From positions 30,707,402 through 30,771,401 of the forward strand of contig CM057230.1 in assembly GCA_029891385.1 (NCBI GenBank): DNA of 64,000 nucleotides, read 5' to 3'. The DNA comes from Erythroxylum novogranatense (Eukaryota > Streptophyta > Magnoliopsida > Malpighiales > Erythroxylaceae). The notes under the pieces were generated by a model that was given only the letters and a program-made list of their open reading frames with translations, did no database searches and was not told the origin of the DNA. Positions 44,764 to 55,917 of the stretch are shown piece after piece. Numbering within the stretch: the first letter of the stretch is position 1; every line of letters begins with the position of its first letter. The position numbers were made by a program, and so were the translations under genes.

Positions 44764-44790
44764 GCCCTCGCGAGCTCCTAGGTGCGAGGA
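44764..44790 (+). repeat. 3' LTR of the large chromovirus, piece 2 (27 bp)
   Basis: This short piece of the GC-rich island is trapped between the end of the 33587-44758 insertion and the start of the 44791-58483 insertion. It corresponds to 12340-12366 of the 5' LTR. Confidence 0.93.
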
Positions 44791-46573
44791 TGTAACATCC
44801 CGTCACCGATGGGATGGGTACAGTTCATTGCATTCATATTTGGCATGCTCATGCATTATCTAGTTATGTATAATTTGGTAATTTGGCAATTATTGCACTG
44901 GCATACGTACGTACATACATGTATGACAATTCCCGATTGGATTTGTGTAAATTGGAATTTGGAGAAAACTAGGTCAAATGAGTTTGAGAAAATTGAATTT
45001 GAGTTAGAAATAAGAATTTGGAGTTTGAAATATGAAATTGGAGTATAAGATCATGAGTTTTCTATTTTTTAGGATTTATAGGAATTGTTTAGGAATTTTC
45101 GGCGTAATAGGTCTGGACCGGAAAATTGACCTAATGACCGATTAATTGGATTTCCGGTTCCGAAATTGATTATCCAATGGTATGGAAAGATTAGAAATTT
45201 GATTTGATGAATTAGGGTTAGAACCATTGGAATTCGGGAGAAATTAGAATCAGAAATTTGTTTGAGGTTGTTCGGTCTGGCCTTATGGCAATTTCATTTG
45301 CCAAACAAGCCTTATTTCTCCTTTGTATTTAAACCCTACCCTTTGAAATTTTGTCTTCCACGAAGCTTTCTTCCTCTTCCTTCCTTCATCGTGGATCTTC
45401 CTCTTGGGTTTCTTGTTGATTCCTTCTTGCCATTTGCTTCTTCCTTTGTCATTGATCATTTCCCTTTGGCTTGGTGTTGAAGAAGATGATTTGTGGGTTG
45501 ATTTTCGGTGATCTGTGGGTGTGCGAGAGTTGAGGATTGGTGATTTTGAAGGATTTGAGGTTTTAAGCAAGTAAGTTTCCTTCCTTCCTTGTCTTAGATA
45601 GTTGTTTGGTGATTTATTAAGTTATATTGATGATAGATTTGATAAATTTGATGAAGGGAAAATGTTAGGGTTTGGTGAGCGATTTGCTTGATTTTGGTGT
45701 TGTTGAATTAGGGATAATGGTTGTTTGATGATTGTGAGGTTAGAAATGAGTTGTTTTGGAGTGTTTTTAAAGAGAAAAGTTGGATTTTGGCAACTTTGGA
45801 GAGAGAGAGATGAGAAAGAGGAATCGAAGAAGGCGAACCAGTTTATGCGTCGTGACGTGAAAATAATTTATTCTATCATGACGTTAGTTCGTCATGACGA
45901 GCGAGACGTCGCGACGAGCGGTGTGTGGGACGTCGCGACGAGTGGACTTGTACGTCGCGACGAGCCACCGTGTAGACGCCTCAACGAGAGACCAGACGTC
46001 GCGACGAGCACGCTAGTTTTTTTGAAAGTGAATATTTCTTGATTTTGGGTTTTAATCCAATTGGTTTGGGGATTTAGGAATTGGTGAATTGAATTGATTA
46101 GGGACTAATTTCAATTTGGAGATTTTGAATTCGGGTTTTAGAATTTAGATTTGGGAAGACTTTGGAAGTGTGTGGAATGTCATAAACATGTCATGTACTC
46201 AATTGATTAACCGTATGCATAATTGACTTGAATTTGGATAATTAGTAATATCTATGTGTTACGATTGTATAGAGGTACGGTGGGCGTCGATCCTCCGACG
46301 TAGCTAAGACTTCCCGGCATTAACTCAGAAGTTACAGGTGAGTAACCTAGTTAGTTTCTCAATATTTTTGTGTTTAATTGCATGCCTATGCCATGTGGAA
46401 GATGGAGGATTATATGTGTTTGACTGAAATTAGGTTCAGACCAGGGGTGTCCGAAGGATCGGCAAATAGTGATTAAAGTGTCATATACGTGAAATTAAGT
46501 GTACATTTGACATGTGTAATAGGCATTTGGGCATGTACATTTCATGCATAAAAGTATGATCAGATAAAGGCAG

Positions 46574-46798
46574 TTGTGACCGGAGCAATGCCTCAGAACT
46601 TTAAGCTCAACGCAACAGGACCTCAGGTCCAACGTATGTGAGAGCTTTAAGCTCAACGCATAGGACCTCTTGTCCAATGTTTACAGAGCCACTGGCTCAC
46701 CGATCAGGGCATATCACGCCCAAAGTTTACTGAGCCTCGAGTTCAAGCATAATGTGCCCATCATCGACTGGGGACGATTTGGTATGCAGTCCAACAAC
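46574..46798 (+). repeat. Hairpin array of the second chromovirus 5' LTR
   Basis: Dyads: GGACCTCAGGTCC (46618-46630), GAGCTTTAAGCTC (46642-46654), GGACCTCTTGTCC (46663-46675), GAGCCACTGGCTC (46686-46698), GGGC-atatcac-GCCC (46707-46721), GAGCCTCGAGTTC (46732-46744). Spacing is 21-25 nt. The closing stem is weak here because the right arm is altered. Confidence 0.78.
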
Positions 46799-46930
46799 GA
46801 AAAGAAAATGGAAGTGTCACATGCGCATTGCATATGTATATGATTGATTGTGAAATGTGAAAATGAAAATGCATGTGATATTTACATTAATGCTATTGTG
46901 TGATTATGTGTATATGATCTGTGAATGCAT

Positions 46931-47004
46931 GAGTTGGGTGGACCATCGATGATGGTTTCTCGCTAAGTTCGCAAACTCACCCAACATTGCATTATATTTT
47001 TCAG
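46931..47004 (+). promoter_or_regulatory. Conserved palindrome box with 3' splice-like site
   Basis: ACCATCGATGATGGT, AAGTTCGCAAACTCA and TATATTTTTCAG/G. Confidence 0.72.
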
Positions 47005-47358
47005 GTCGTGATAGTAGGTTTCCTAGCTCCAAATTGTTAGAGACTTCTCGCCTTGTGGATCGTTGCAAATGAAGTTATGGCGCAGAGAGGTGGGTCATTT
47101 GGGATCTTTGGGATGACCTAGTTAGGAGTTATCAATTCCTTGTTTATTGTATAGATGATGCTTTGGACAAGATTATGTATTTTGAGTAAAGAAATGAAAA
47201 GTAAAATTTGGTTTCAATTTTAGTGATTATTTATATTTGGATGCCATGTGGATTTTAGTTGGTTGTTTCGGTAGTGCACCTTTATAAATGAGCTATGTGT
47301 CGGAGCGACTGCGAGGCGTCCCGATGCGTACCCTACGATAAGGGGGTGCTACATTTGG

Positions 47359-47370
47359 TGGTATCAGAGC
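47359..47370 (+). other. Primer-binding site (initiator Met tRNA)
   Basis: TGGTATCAGAGC begins 6 nt after the 5' LTR. Confidence 0.96.
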
Positions 47371-47481
47371 ATGGTTTGACATCTTTTGGGGTTAGTCGAT
47401 TTTAGGCTTGAATTATAGCGAGAAATGCAGAAATTGATTAGAATTGTGGTTTTGATGTAGGTCATCCGTCTTTGGTGATCA

Positions 47482-48361
47482 AGTCGATCAGCCAGCTGAC
47501 CATGGATCTGCTGGAGCTAGTAGGGAGTCGTTTGAGGAGCAGCCTCCTAGAGTTCCCGTGAGACGGGAGAGGCGGTATGATAGGCTGCGCAAGCAGGGGG
47601 CTTTGGACTTCTACGGCAGCACAGACCCTACTGAGGCTGAGGGTTGGTTGGAAAGAACCGAGCGAGTCTTTGATCAGATGGACTGTGGTGAGGAGGAGAG
47701 GTTTGATTATGCGGTGTCTCTCTTGCAAGGCCCGGCTTATCAGTGGTGGAAGACTGTCCCGGGCAGTACCACCAGGCCTTGCTTATTGTCTTGGGATGAG
47801 TTTTTGAGGGCATTTAGAGACAACTATATGCCCAAGGTGTATTTGGAGATGAAGATGCGGGAGTTTTTAGAGTTGAGACAGGGTACTATGTCGATGGTAG
47901 TATGAGGTCAGTTTAATGAGTGATGGGGTATACTCTTGTTTTGATTGCTTGAGAGGCGCGGTGCGGAGATTTGAGGTGGACTCAATCTGGAGATCCGTGC
48001 AGTTGGTCCGATCCGATATGGGACGCGTTGTGGAGTTGATTGCGATTCGGGTTGGCCGTTCTTGAGACAAGTCGCCGAGGCGGGTAGTCGGGATCCAAGG
48101 GTAAGAGGTGAGTGAGTGGCTGTGGCGACTCTGGTAGGAGTTTTAGTAGGTGCGAGCAAGAAGGTTAGGTCTTGAGGAGGATCCCGATGATCTGGATTTA
48201 GGCGAGGCGCAGATGCGATCTGGCGGTGGTGGTGGCGATGGTAGAGTGCAGGACCGTTTCGCCGATTTGTCGGTTTGTGAGAAGAGGCACGATGGGGAGT
48301 CTTTGGCGGATGGTGGGCTTGTTTAGCTTGTGGCTCGATGGAGCATCAGATTAGAGATTGC
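47482..48361 (+). pseudogene. gag: gag of the second chromovirus
   Basis: The capsid domain is intact over about 47558-47895: YDRLRKQGALDFYGS, WLERTERVFDQMD, LLQGPAYQWWKTVPG, YMPKVYLEMKMREFLELRQG. After a stop near 47903 many small deletions destroy the frame. A complete CCHC zinc knuckle (C-LA-C-GSME-H-QIRD-C, 48320-48361), the RNA-binding part, survives in another frame. No in-frame ATG precedes the conserved region; the true start may be upstream or reached by splicing. Protease follows about 180 bp later. Confidence 0.88.
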
Positions 48362-48545
48362 CCACTTACAGAGGGAGAGGCTCGGTGCCATGAGTAGGGA
48401 GAGGTAGCAAGCGCGATATCTGGCAGAGTCGCGGTGGTGGACACAGACGGAGGGCCGAGGTAGAGTCCGGGAGAGCTGGAGATTCTTTTAGACTGGGTGA
48501 GGGACGGGGCAGCCGACCACAGTCCTAGGCGAGAGAGTCTATGCC

Positions 48546-49130
48546 ATGACTCGGCAGGAGGCTCAGGATTCCCCCGATGTGGTGGCTGGTATGATTCTGA
48601 TCTTTGATTTTGAGGTTTTTGCTTTGATAGATCCAGGGCCCACACATTCGTTTGTTGCACCGCATTTGGCATGTAGATTGCATGTGGATAGGGAGATGTT
48701 GCAGTATGGGTTGCAGGTGAGTACGCCTTTGGGTAGTACTACTGCTTTGGGAGAGGTCTGCAAAGGGTGTCCGATTCGGATTGATTCAGCCGTGTTGAGT
48801 GCAAACATGATTGTGTTGCCCCTTCGGGAGATTGATCTGATTTTGGGGATGGACTGGCTTACTGCGCATAGGGTCATCATGGACTGCTATACCAAGGAGG
48901 TTGTGCTAGAATCTCCTGGTCAGCCTAGAACAGTGTTTAGAGGAGTTAGTCAGGCAGTGCCAGCCAGGATGATTTCGTTCATGAGTGCTTTGAGATTGAT
49001 GCAGGGTGGTTGTGAGGCCTATCTGGCTCATGTTGTGGATTCTAGGGCTGAGCAGAGATTGCAGGATGTTCCCATAGTCAGGGAATTTCTAGATGTGTTT
49101 CCCGAGGAGTTACCAGTTTGTCGCCGGATC
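48546..49130 (+). pseudogene. pro: Protease and pre-RT linker of the second chromovirus
   Basis: The active-site loop is ALIDPGPTHSFVAPHL, with a proline where the large element has serine after P-G. The flap/helix motif reads LILGMDWLTAHRVIMDCY. The frame continues through the linker (RMISFMSALRLMQGGCEAYLAHV) to FLDVFPEELP, where a frameshift near 49110 breaks the entry into RT. It is better preserved than its gag. Confidence 0.88.
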
Positions 49131-49930
49131 GGGAATCGGAGTTCTCGATTGACCTCGTTTCAGGTACCGCTCCTATATCGATACCTCCGTATAGGATGAC
49201 ACTGTGGGCGAGGGAGTGAAGGCTCAACTTCGAGATTTGTTGGATAAAGGGTTCATTAGGCGAGTGTTTCCTTGGGTGCTCCAAAGGTCTTTGTTTGTGA
49301 AGAAGAAGGACAGGACTTTGAGGTTGTGCATCGATTATAGGCAGTTGAATCGGGTGACAGTGAAGAGTAAGTATCCACTGCCTAGGATCGATGACTTATT
49401 TAATCAGTTGCAGGAAGCTCGAGTGTTTACTAAGTTGGATCTGAGATCCGGATACTATCAGTTGAGGATAGCAGAGGCCGATGTGCCTAAGAGTGCTTTC
49501 AGGAGCAGGTATGGGCATTTCGAGTTCCTAGTGATGCCGTTTGGGTTGACTAATGCCCCGGTAGCCTTCATGGCTTTGATGAATAAGATTTTTCAGCCCT
49601 ACCTCGATCAGTTCATTATTGTGTTCATTGATGATATCTTGGTGTATTCGAGGACTAGACAGGAGCATGTGGAGCATTTGAAGATTGTGTTGCAGCTTAT
49701 GAGAGATAGGCAGTTGTTCACCAAATTCAGCAAATGTGAATTTTAATTTGGATGAGATAGTATTTACGGGACATGTTGTATCGGTGAGGGTATCTGTGGA
49801 TCCTCACAAGGTTGAAGCGATGATGAGTTGGGAGGTTCTAGGAATATATACGAGGTTTGGAGTTTCCTAGGATTGTGAGTTATTACGAGGTTTGTCGAGG
49901 GTTTTCATTGATCTCGCCCTTTGACAAAAC
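49131..49930 (+). pseudogene. pol: Reverse transcriptase of the second chromovirus
   Basis: Blocks: [63 protein letters not shown] and catalytic FIDDILVYS (from 49624). All core residues are present in the frame 49204-49746. A TAA after FSKCEF and clustered small deletions over 49741-49930 scramble the RT connection region before RNase H. Confidence 0.92.
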
Positions 49931-50469
49931 TTACGAGGAAGAGTATGGCTTTCAGATGGACTGAGGAGTGTCAGAGGATTTTTGAGGAGCTGAAACATCG
50001 GTTGACCACTGCACCGGTGTTAGCTCTGCCGTCTGGGACTGGAGGTTTCGAGGTCTTTAGTGATGCTTCTCAGCATGGATTAGGTTGTGTTTTGATGCAG
50101 CATGGCAGGGTGGTTGCTTATGCTTCGAGACAGTTGAGGTCTCATGAGGTTAATTATCCGGTGCATGATTTGGAGTTGGTTGCAGTGGTGTTTGCTTTGA
50201 AGGTCTAGAGACATTACTTGTATGGTGAGACGTTCCAGATCTTCACTGATCATAAGAGTCTGAGATATTTACTGAGTCAAAGGGAGTTGAATCTCAGACA
50301 GAGGAGATGGATTGAGCTGCTTAAGGACTATGATTGCACTATTGAGTATCACGCTGGGAAGGCCAATGTGGTGGCTGATGCGTTAAGTAGGAGGTCTCAT
50401 GTTAGTGCAGCTCAGATTCAGGTTTCGAGGTTGCCGTGTTTAGTTCAGTTAAGAGCTCTGAATGTGTAG
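49931..50469 (+). pseudogene. pol: RNase H of the second chromovirus
   Basis: FSDAS, VHDLE, FTDHKSL and VVADALSRR supply the acidic catalytic positions in order. TAG at 50206 replaces a tryptophan codon and TAG at 50467 replaces a glutamine codon, both in otherwise open sequence. Confidence 0.92.
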
Positions 50470-50762
50470 TTAGATTTGGAGCAGGATGGAGCTTTGACGG
50501 CCACTTTGAGACTCAGGCCGATGTTGCATGATAGGATCAGGAGAGTTCAGGATCAGGATCTGATTTTGGTAAGATTGATTGAGCGAGTGCAGGCTGGTTT
50601 AGATTCTGGTTTTGAGCTGAGAGATGGGACTTTGTGGATAGGACAGAGGTTGTGTGTGCCTGATGTGGATGGTCTGAGGCGTGAGATTTTGGCTGTCTAT
50701 GCTATGCATCCTGGTACGACCAAGATGTATAACACTCTGAAGCAGCATTTCTGGTGGCCTGG
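50470..50762 (+). pseudogene. int: Integrase N-terminal part (interrupted)
   Basis: Sequence upstream of and including the zinc-binding region: VPDVDGLRREIL, then [20 protein letters not shown]. Compared with the large element a few residues containing the first histidine of the HHCC are missing (EILAVYAMHPG against [16 protein letters not shown]). It is cut after CCTGG by the solo LTR at 50763. Confidence 0.9.
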
Positions 50763-50872
50763 TGTAGCATCCCACTCTCACGAGACCCGAACCCGACATC
50801 GACTGTGATATCCGAGCCCGCGACCCGCGAGGGTGGTATGCTAGAAGCGATCAAAGCGGTTTAAAACTTCGG

Positions 50873-50910
50873 TAATATATTATATATATATATATATTTA
50901 TATTATTTTT
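50873..50910. repeat. AT dinucleotide microsatellite
   Basis: A run of TA repeats lies near the terminus of the solo LTR. Confidence 0.9.
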
Positions 50911-51182
50911 TTTGAAAACCCATCGAGTGCGCAAATATCAGTAAATAATTTAGGCCCGTTCTAATACGAAATCATTTTCAACAAAACACTATGTCGGTGA
51001 TGAAATTACAATACAGCATTAATCAATTGGGACACTTAGCAATAACAGTACTAATCTTGCGGAAATACAAATTTACACATAATACTAAATGACACAAATG
51101 CAGACGTGAACTGATCCCGACCTTAACTCTGACTTGCAATCAGTACTCATACTCCCGTGCCCAACGGGATAATCTGCGATCC

Positions 51183-51256
51183 CTGAAAAATATTTGCAAT
51201 GTTGGGTGAGTTTGCGAACTTAGTGAGAAACCATCATCGATGGTTCACTCAATTCA
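51183..51256 (-). promoter_or_regulatory. Conserved palindrome box with 3' splice-like site
   Basis: On the minus strand: ACCATCGATGATGGT, AAGTTCGCAAACTCA, AAATATTTTTCAG/G. Confidence 0.7.
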
Positions 51257-51394
51257 TGCATATATACACACTTTACCAATTATCACATACAATCACAATT
51301 CACAAATGTAAGGCGTATCACCTTTCATACAGTCCACATTTAATCATACCATATATGCAATGCACATGAGACCCTTTCCATTTTCATTACGTTG

Positions 51395-51573
51395 TTGTGA
51401 CCGTGCGTCTGAGCTCAATAACGGTGAGCGTGGCTCTGAAATTTCGTTGGACTTAAAGCCTAATACATTGAGCACGAGGCTCTGAATACGTTGGACACGA
51501 GGTCACGTGCGTTGGTGAAAGCTCATATCGTTAGGCGTGATATGCCCCGATACGGTGGTCGCTCCGGTCACTG
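51395..51573 (-). repeat. Hairpin array with closing stem
   Basis: TTGTGACCGTGCG (51395 on) pairs with GCTCCGGTCACTG (51561-51573). Internal dyads are degraded but the closing stem is recognisable. Confidence 0.6.
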
Positions 51574-54500
51574 TGCCTTTATCGATCATACTTTGATGCA
51601 TGCAATGCACATGTTCCAATTTCCATTTACAAGTCAATGTTATTTGCCATATCTTGGACTTTCGTCCGTATTTCAATCATATACATTTCTAATTTATTGC
51701 ATCCTACCATATCACATTGATAGTCACATCCCATGTATCAAAGCAGACAACTAACACTTCAATATCAATTTCCCATTTCCTCGGACCTTTGGTCCGAGAT
51801 CTCTATGCAAACATTCACAAACGATTACACACAAGTAGCACTTGATAACAAGTTTCCAATACTTGGACACCTATGGTCCAAATCAATCAAAACAAACATA
51901 CATAATCCTCCATTATCTCCACATGGCATAACCACATCATTTCATCACATATAGATTGAGGAACCAACTAGGTTACTCACCTATTTCTAGAGCTATTGGG
52001 AAGTCTCTACAACGTCGGTGAGTCGACGCTCAAGCTGTGCCTCTATAACAAGCGAGAGAGGAATCCGATCACTAATTATCCAATCAAACTAGTAATAATG
52101 CACATGTAAGTGTATAATGCATGTTCATGAGATTTTCGGCCCTAAATCCAAATTTCAATCATAAAAAAATCCATCTCAAAATTAGAAATCTATAGCCACT
52201 GACAGCACTCAATTCGGACCTCGATTGGTCCAAAAATAAATAAAACAGTGATCACAGACCAATTACTCGGACCCACGTCAATTTTCCGTCTAAAAATTCC
52301 CAATTTATGATAAAATGAAATTCAATATCTTACAAATCCGATGCCTCAAGAATCAGGTCAATCGGACTTCGGACGGAGAGGAAATTGACAAAAGAAACCA
52401 AAATTCACATTAAACAATTAATATCTATATATATATAACCCTTATTCCCTTCTCTATTTTCCTGATTTCAAGCTAACTTTCAACACCAATAACTCATTGC
52501 ACACAATTCAGAAAATTACCAACTATATCTCATTGGAAAGATCATGAAACCCTCTACAATTCTCAAGAAGACCATAAAAATCAATTTCACCCCTAAGGGT
52601 GTCAAAAATCCCTTCAAAGCTACTGCCTACTCAAATCCCATTAAAACAGACAGTACACTGCAAATTCCATAACTCTCAGATCCTTCAGCCAGAAATTACC
52701 ACATAAATATGCTCAATAACTTCACAATGTCATCTACAACTTTCATGAACAACCCAAAATCAAATTCCATAACTAACTAGGTCAAACAATTCAACAAAGA
52801 ATCAGTCTACTGAAATCAACCAATCTGGACAGTAATTTTCCAAATAGTAATTCACTTAGCACAAATGTCACAAAAATCACAATCTTATATTCCTGAAAAG
52901 ATAAGATCTCAAAATTCAATTTTCATGAAGAACTCAATTTCCAATTCGATTTCTAACAATGTCAAAACTGTTATGGAAGTTACTTCCATTATCAGCAATT
53001 CACAACCTAATGCAGGGTCAGTTTTTGCAAAATCATAACTCCCAACTCTGACCTCTACAAATTACACACCATATATCATTTTCAAGGTAATCTCTTCCTA
53101 TACAAATTTGCAGAAGATCACTCACACTAATTCAGTTTACATAAATCATTAAAATTGCTCCCAAACAGAAAGCTCACAAAATCAACACTTTGACTAGGTT
53201 TCTCCAAAAAGCATAAAACCAATCAATAGAAATCAGTTCATATCTCCCAATATACAACTAGAAAATAATCAAGATCAGTGGAAATGGAAATCTAATAATG
53301 TAGGCTTCAACTCTCATGAAGACCATTTTCCCTAATTCCATCTCAATTAATTTAGAAAATATAACAAAACTCTAGGGTATGATTTAGGATCTTTGTTTAT
53401 TCCAGTTAAGAATAGTAACTTTCAAGCCATATTGCAACCCATTAAAGTTAAAATTAGACAACACCTATTTCACACAAAATGTAGCCAACATCCCAAAGTT
53501 TAAGTGGCCAGAAACCTCACCTCATTTGCATAACCACACAATGAGTTATGCTCAAAGCAGTCTGATGCAGGAGTCAAAACAAAATTTCCAGCTTTACTTC
53601 TCCATTCACTTCCTATCATGCCAAGTCCAATTCTACTTCACTAAGCATACCAAATGGACAAGAAATCAGTCCCTAGGTCATGCATACATTCACTAGGAAA
53701 TACTATCTCAACTTGGCAGCATTAAACTTCTTAAGTTATATGCAAGTTCAATCCAAATTCAATACTACATAATTAAAGCTTAATTAAAACTAACTTAAAA
53801 CCTTACCTAACTTAAGCTTCCAATCTTCACTTCCTTTCAAATCTTTGCTTCCTACCCTCTCTAACAACTTCTTCTAGTACCAAGCAAGGGCAAGTCTCCA
53901 TGGCAAGAAAATAACTTGACTTCATGAAGGAGCTCTTAAGGTTTGGAGGGAGGTTTGAGGGAGGAAGAAGAAAATCGATGGTGAGAGTAAAATGGAATGA
54001 GTTTCGGTGGATGGAGAGCAAGTAAAGCAAACAATTGATTTCTCCTTCTTTTAAATATGTAACAACCGAGAGAGAGGGATAAGAAGGCCTTAATTGGTGT
54101 GGATAGGTGGCAATTTAGGATTAGTCCAAGTTTTAAAAGAAAAGTCAAGGAAGCAACTACATTACTTTAATAAAATCCAACTTATCAACACTTATCAACC
54201 CAATTTTGATTGCTTAAAAGTTTTAAGGGTCCATATTTGGGTCCCACCAAAATATGCAATGGTTTAATACCAAATAACGGTAAAAATCAGCAGGTTAAGT
54301 CATGTGGCGATTTTTTTTGTCCGGAATTTCCAGAATCATTTTTTGAAAATTACCTAAATTTCTCAAAATTGTAAAACATATGACAGTCCACTCCCAATAA
54401 TTGTTCAAACACGAAACCACATTTTCCACAACAAAAACACATTTAGGCCATTTACCGAGCGATTTTGCGGTCCGGGAATTTCTCAGGACAATTCAAAAAA

Positions 54501-54762
54501 TTCCATAAATCCCTAAAATGTAAAACACTCGATGGCGCTCCATATAATTTTCCAAGTACAATTATCCCATAAATTTCACAAAAGATCTCAATTTGAAACC
54601 TAAGCCGAAAAATGTCATGAATGCATGTATACTATGTGCAAGTGCAACAAACCATCAATCATAGAGGCTATATGCTGTATGTGCATGCCAATATATAATT
54701 CAATACTCCTAGCCCGTCCCAATTTACCAAAATATCCTTCCCATTGGAGATGGGATGTTACA

Positions 54763-55437
54763 CCTGGCATGAAGAGGCAGGTAGCGGAGTATGTTTCTAG
54801 ATGTCTGACATGCCAGCAGGTTAAGGCCGAACACCAGGCTCCAGTTGGGAAGTTGCATTCGTTGCCCATTCCGGAGTGGAAGTGGCAGCGAATCACTATG
54901 GATTTTGTGATGTGACTGTCTAGGACGCCGAGGCAACATGATGCGATCTGGGTCATAGTGGACCGGTTGACTAAAACGGCTCACTTCTTGCCAGTGAGGG
55001 AGAGCAGTACTTTGGATCAGTTGGCCCAGAAGTATATGGTAGAGATAGTGAGACTGCATGGGGTTCTAGTGTCTATAGTCTCAGACAGGGATCCCAGGTT
55101 TACTTCGAGGTTTTGCAAGAGTTTGCAGTCTGCTTTGGGTACTCGGTTGAGTTTCAGTACGACGTTTCATCCTCAGACTGATGGGCAGAGTGAGAGGACA
55201 ATTAAGAAAGTCAAGGATATGTTGCGAGCTTGTGTGTTGGAGTTTAGAGGAGCATGGGATCAGTATTTAGCTGTGATCGAGTTTGCTTATAACAACCAGT
55301 ATCAGAGTAGTATTGGGATGGCTCCTTATGAGGCTTTGTATGGGAGGCAGTGTAGGTCGCCTCTTTACTGGGATGAAGAGGGTATGAGGATGCTCGAGGA
55401 TCCCGGTGATCCAGATCTGATGGATAAGGTGCGGTGA
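54763..55437 (+). pseudogene. int: Integrase core of the second chromovirus
   Basis: It resumes after the solo LTR with the Cys pair of the zinc-binding region (RCLTCQQVK), then the D,D,E core: TMDFVM, SDRDPRFTS and DGQSERT, and MAPYEALYGRQCRSPLYW. TGA at 54913 interrupts after DFVM and TGA at 55435 ends the frame. The catalytic triad is intact. Confidence 0.93.
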
Positions 55438-55498
55438 TTGAGTCGCATCGAGGGGCTCGGGATAGGCGGAAGAGTTATGTGGATCAAGATCGAGAGAG

Positions 55499-55917
55499 AT
55501 GGGTATCTTTGTGGGAGATAGAGTGTTTCTCCGAGTATCTCCATGGAGAGGTGTTTTGAGATTTGGTCGAAAGGGCAAGTTGAGCACTAGGTACATTAGT
55601 CCCTATGAGATCCTTGAGAGGATAGGACCTTTGGCCTATCGACTAGCTTGGCCGAGCGAGATGTCGCAGTTGCACGATGTGTTCCACGTGAGTATGCTCA
55701 GGCGGTATAGGTCTGACCCGACCCATGTGATTTCGACTCAGGAGATTGAGGTAGCCAGCAATTTGAGTTATGTGGAGGAACCAGTTCAGATCGTAGGGTC
55801 GCGGGTCAAGCAAATTGAGGTCGAGGTTATTCCATTGGTGAAAGTCCTTTGGAAGAACCATTATTTGAGGAGGCTACTTGGGGAGGCGAGGAGCACATGA
55901 GAGGCGATACCCTCATC
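55499..55917 (+). pseudogene. GPY/F module and chromodomain tail of the second chromovirus
   Basis: GDRVFLRVSPWRGVLRFG and STRYISPYEILERIGPLAYRL (the GPY/F-type module) are followed by LSYVEEPVQIVGSR and VIPLVKVLWKNH, the first part of the chromodomain. A frameshift after KNH destroys the tryptophan-containing end. The region leads directly to 'cgacgaaatttttatta' and the polypurine tract. Confidence 0.85.

Larger units (their letters stand above)
44791..47353 (+). repeat. 5' LTR of the second chromovirus
   Basis: Order: start dyad CCCGTCACCGATGGG, TGGCAA...TTGCCA dyad (about 45288-45305) before TATTTAAACCC, donor-like CAA/GTAAGT (45571), island of GTCGCGACGAGC words (45850-46012), TATAG and exon-like box (46273-46337), ACAG/GTGAGTAA (46338), hairpin array (46574-46798), palindrome box and TTTTTCAG (47004). 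It ends with the CCCTACGATAAGGG dyad and GGTGCTACA. Confidence 0.95.
50763..54762 (-). mobile_element. Solo LTR (reverse) in integrase, TSD CCTGG
   Basis: The insertion of 4,000 bp is flanked by CCTGG at 50758-50762 and 54763-54767 and runs TGTAGCATCCC...GGGATGTTACA on the plus strand. On the minus strand it has a start dyad CCCATCTCCAATGGG, donor-like TTAG/GTAAGG (53806 down), TATAG and exon-like box (52042-51981), GTGAGTAACC, hairpin array (51573-51395), palindrome box and TTTTTCAG (51183). No GC-rich island is found where expected (about 52380-52600); an AT stretch lies there instead. No PBS or coding region. Confidence 0.95.

Noticed and set aside
45725..46042. 105-codon frame with R-H-D-E-R repeats
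   Set aside because: It translates the GTCGCGACGAGC island of the LTR; the homologous frame in the 3' LTR (56909-57103) is shorter and breaks.
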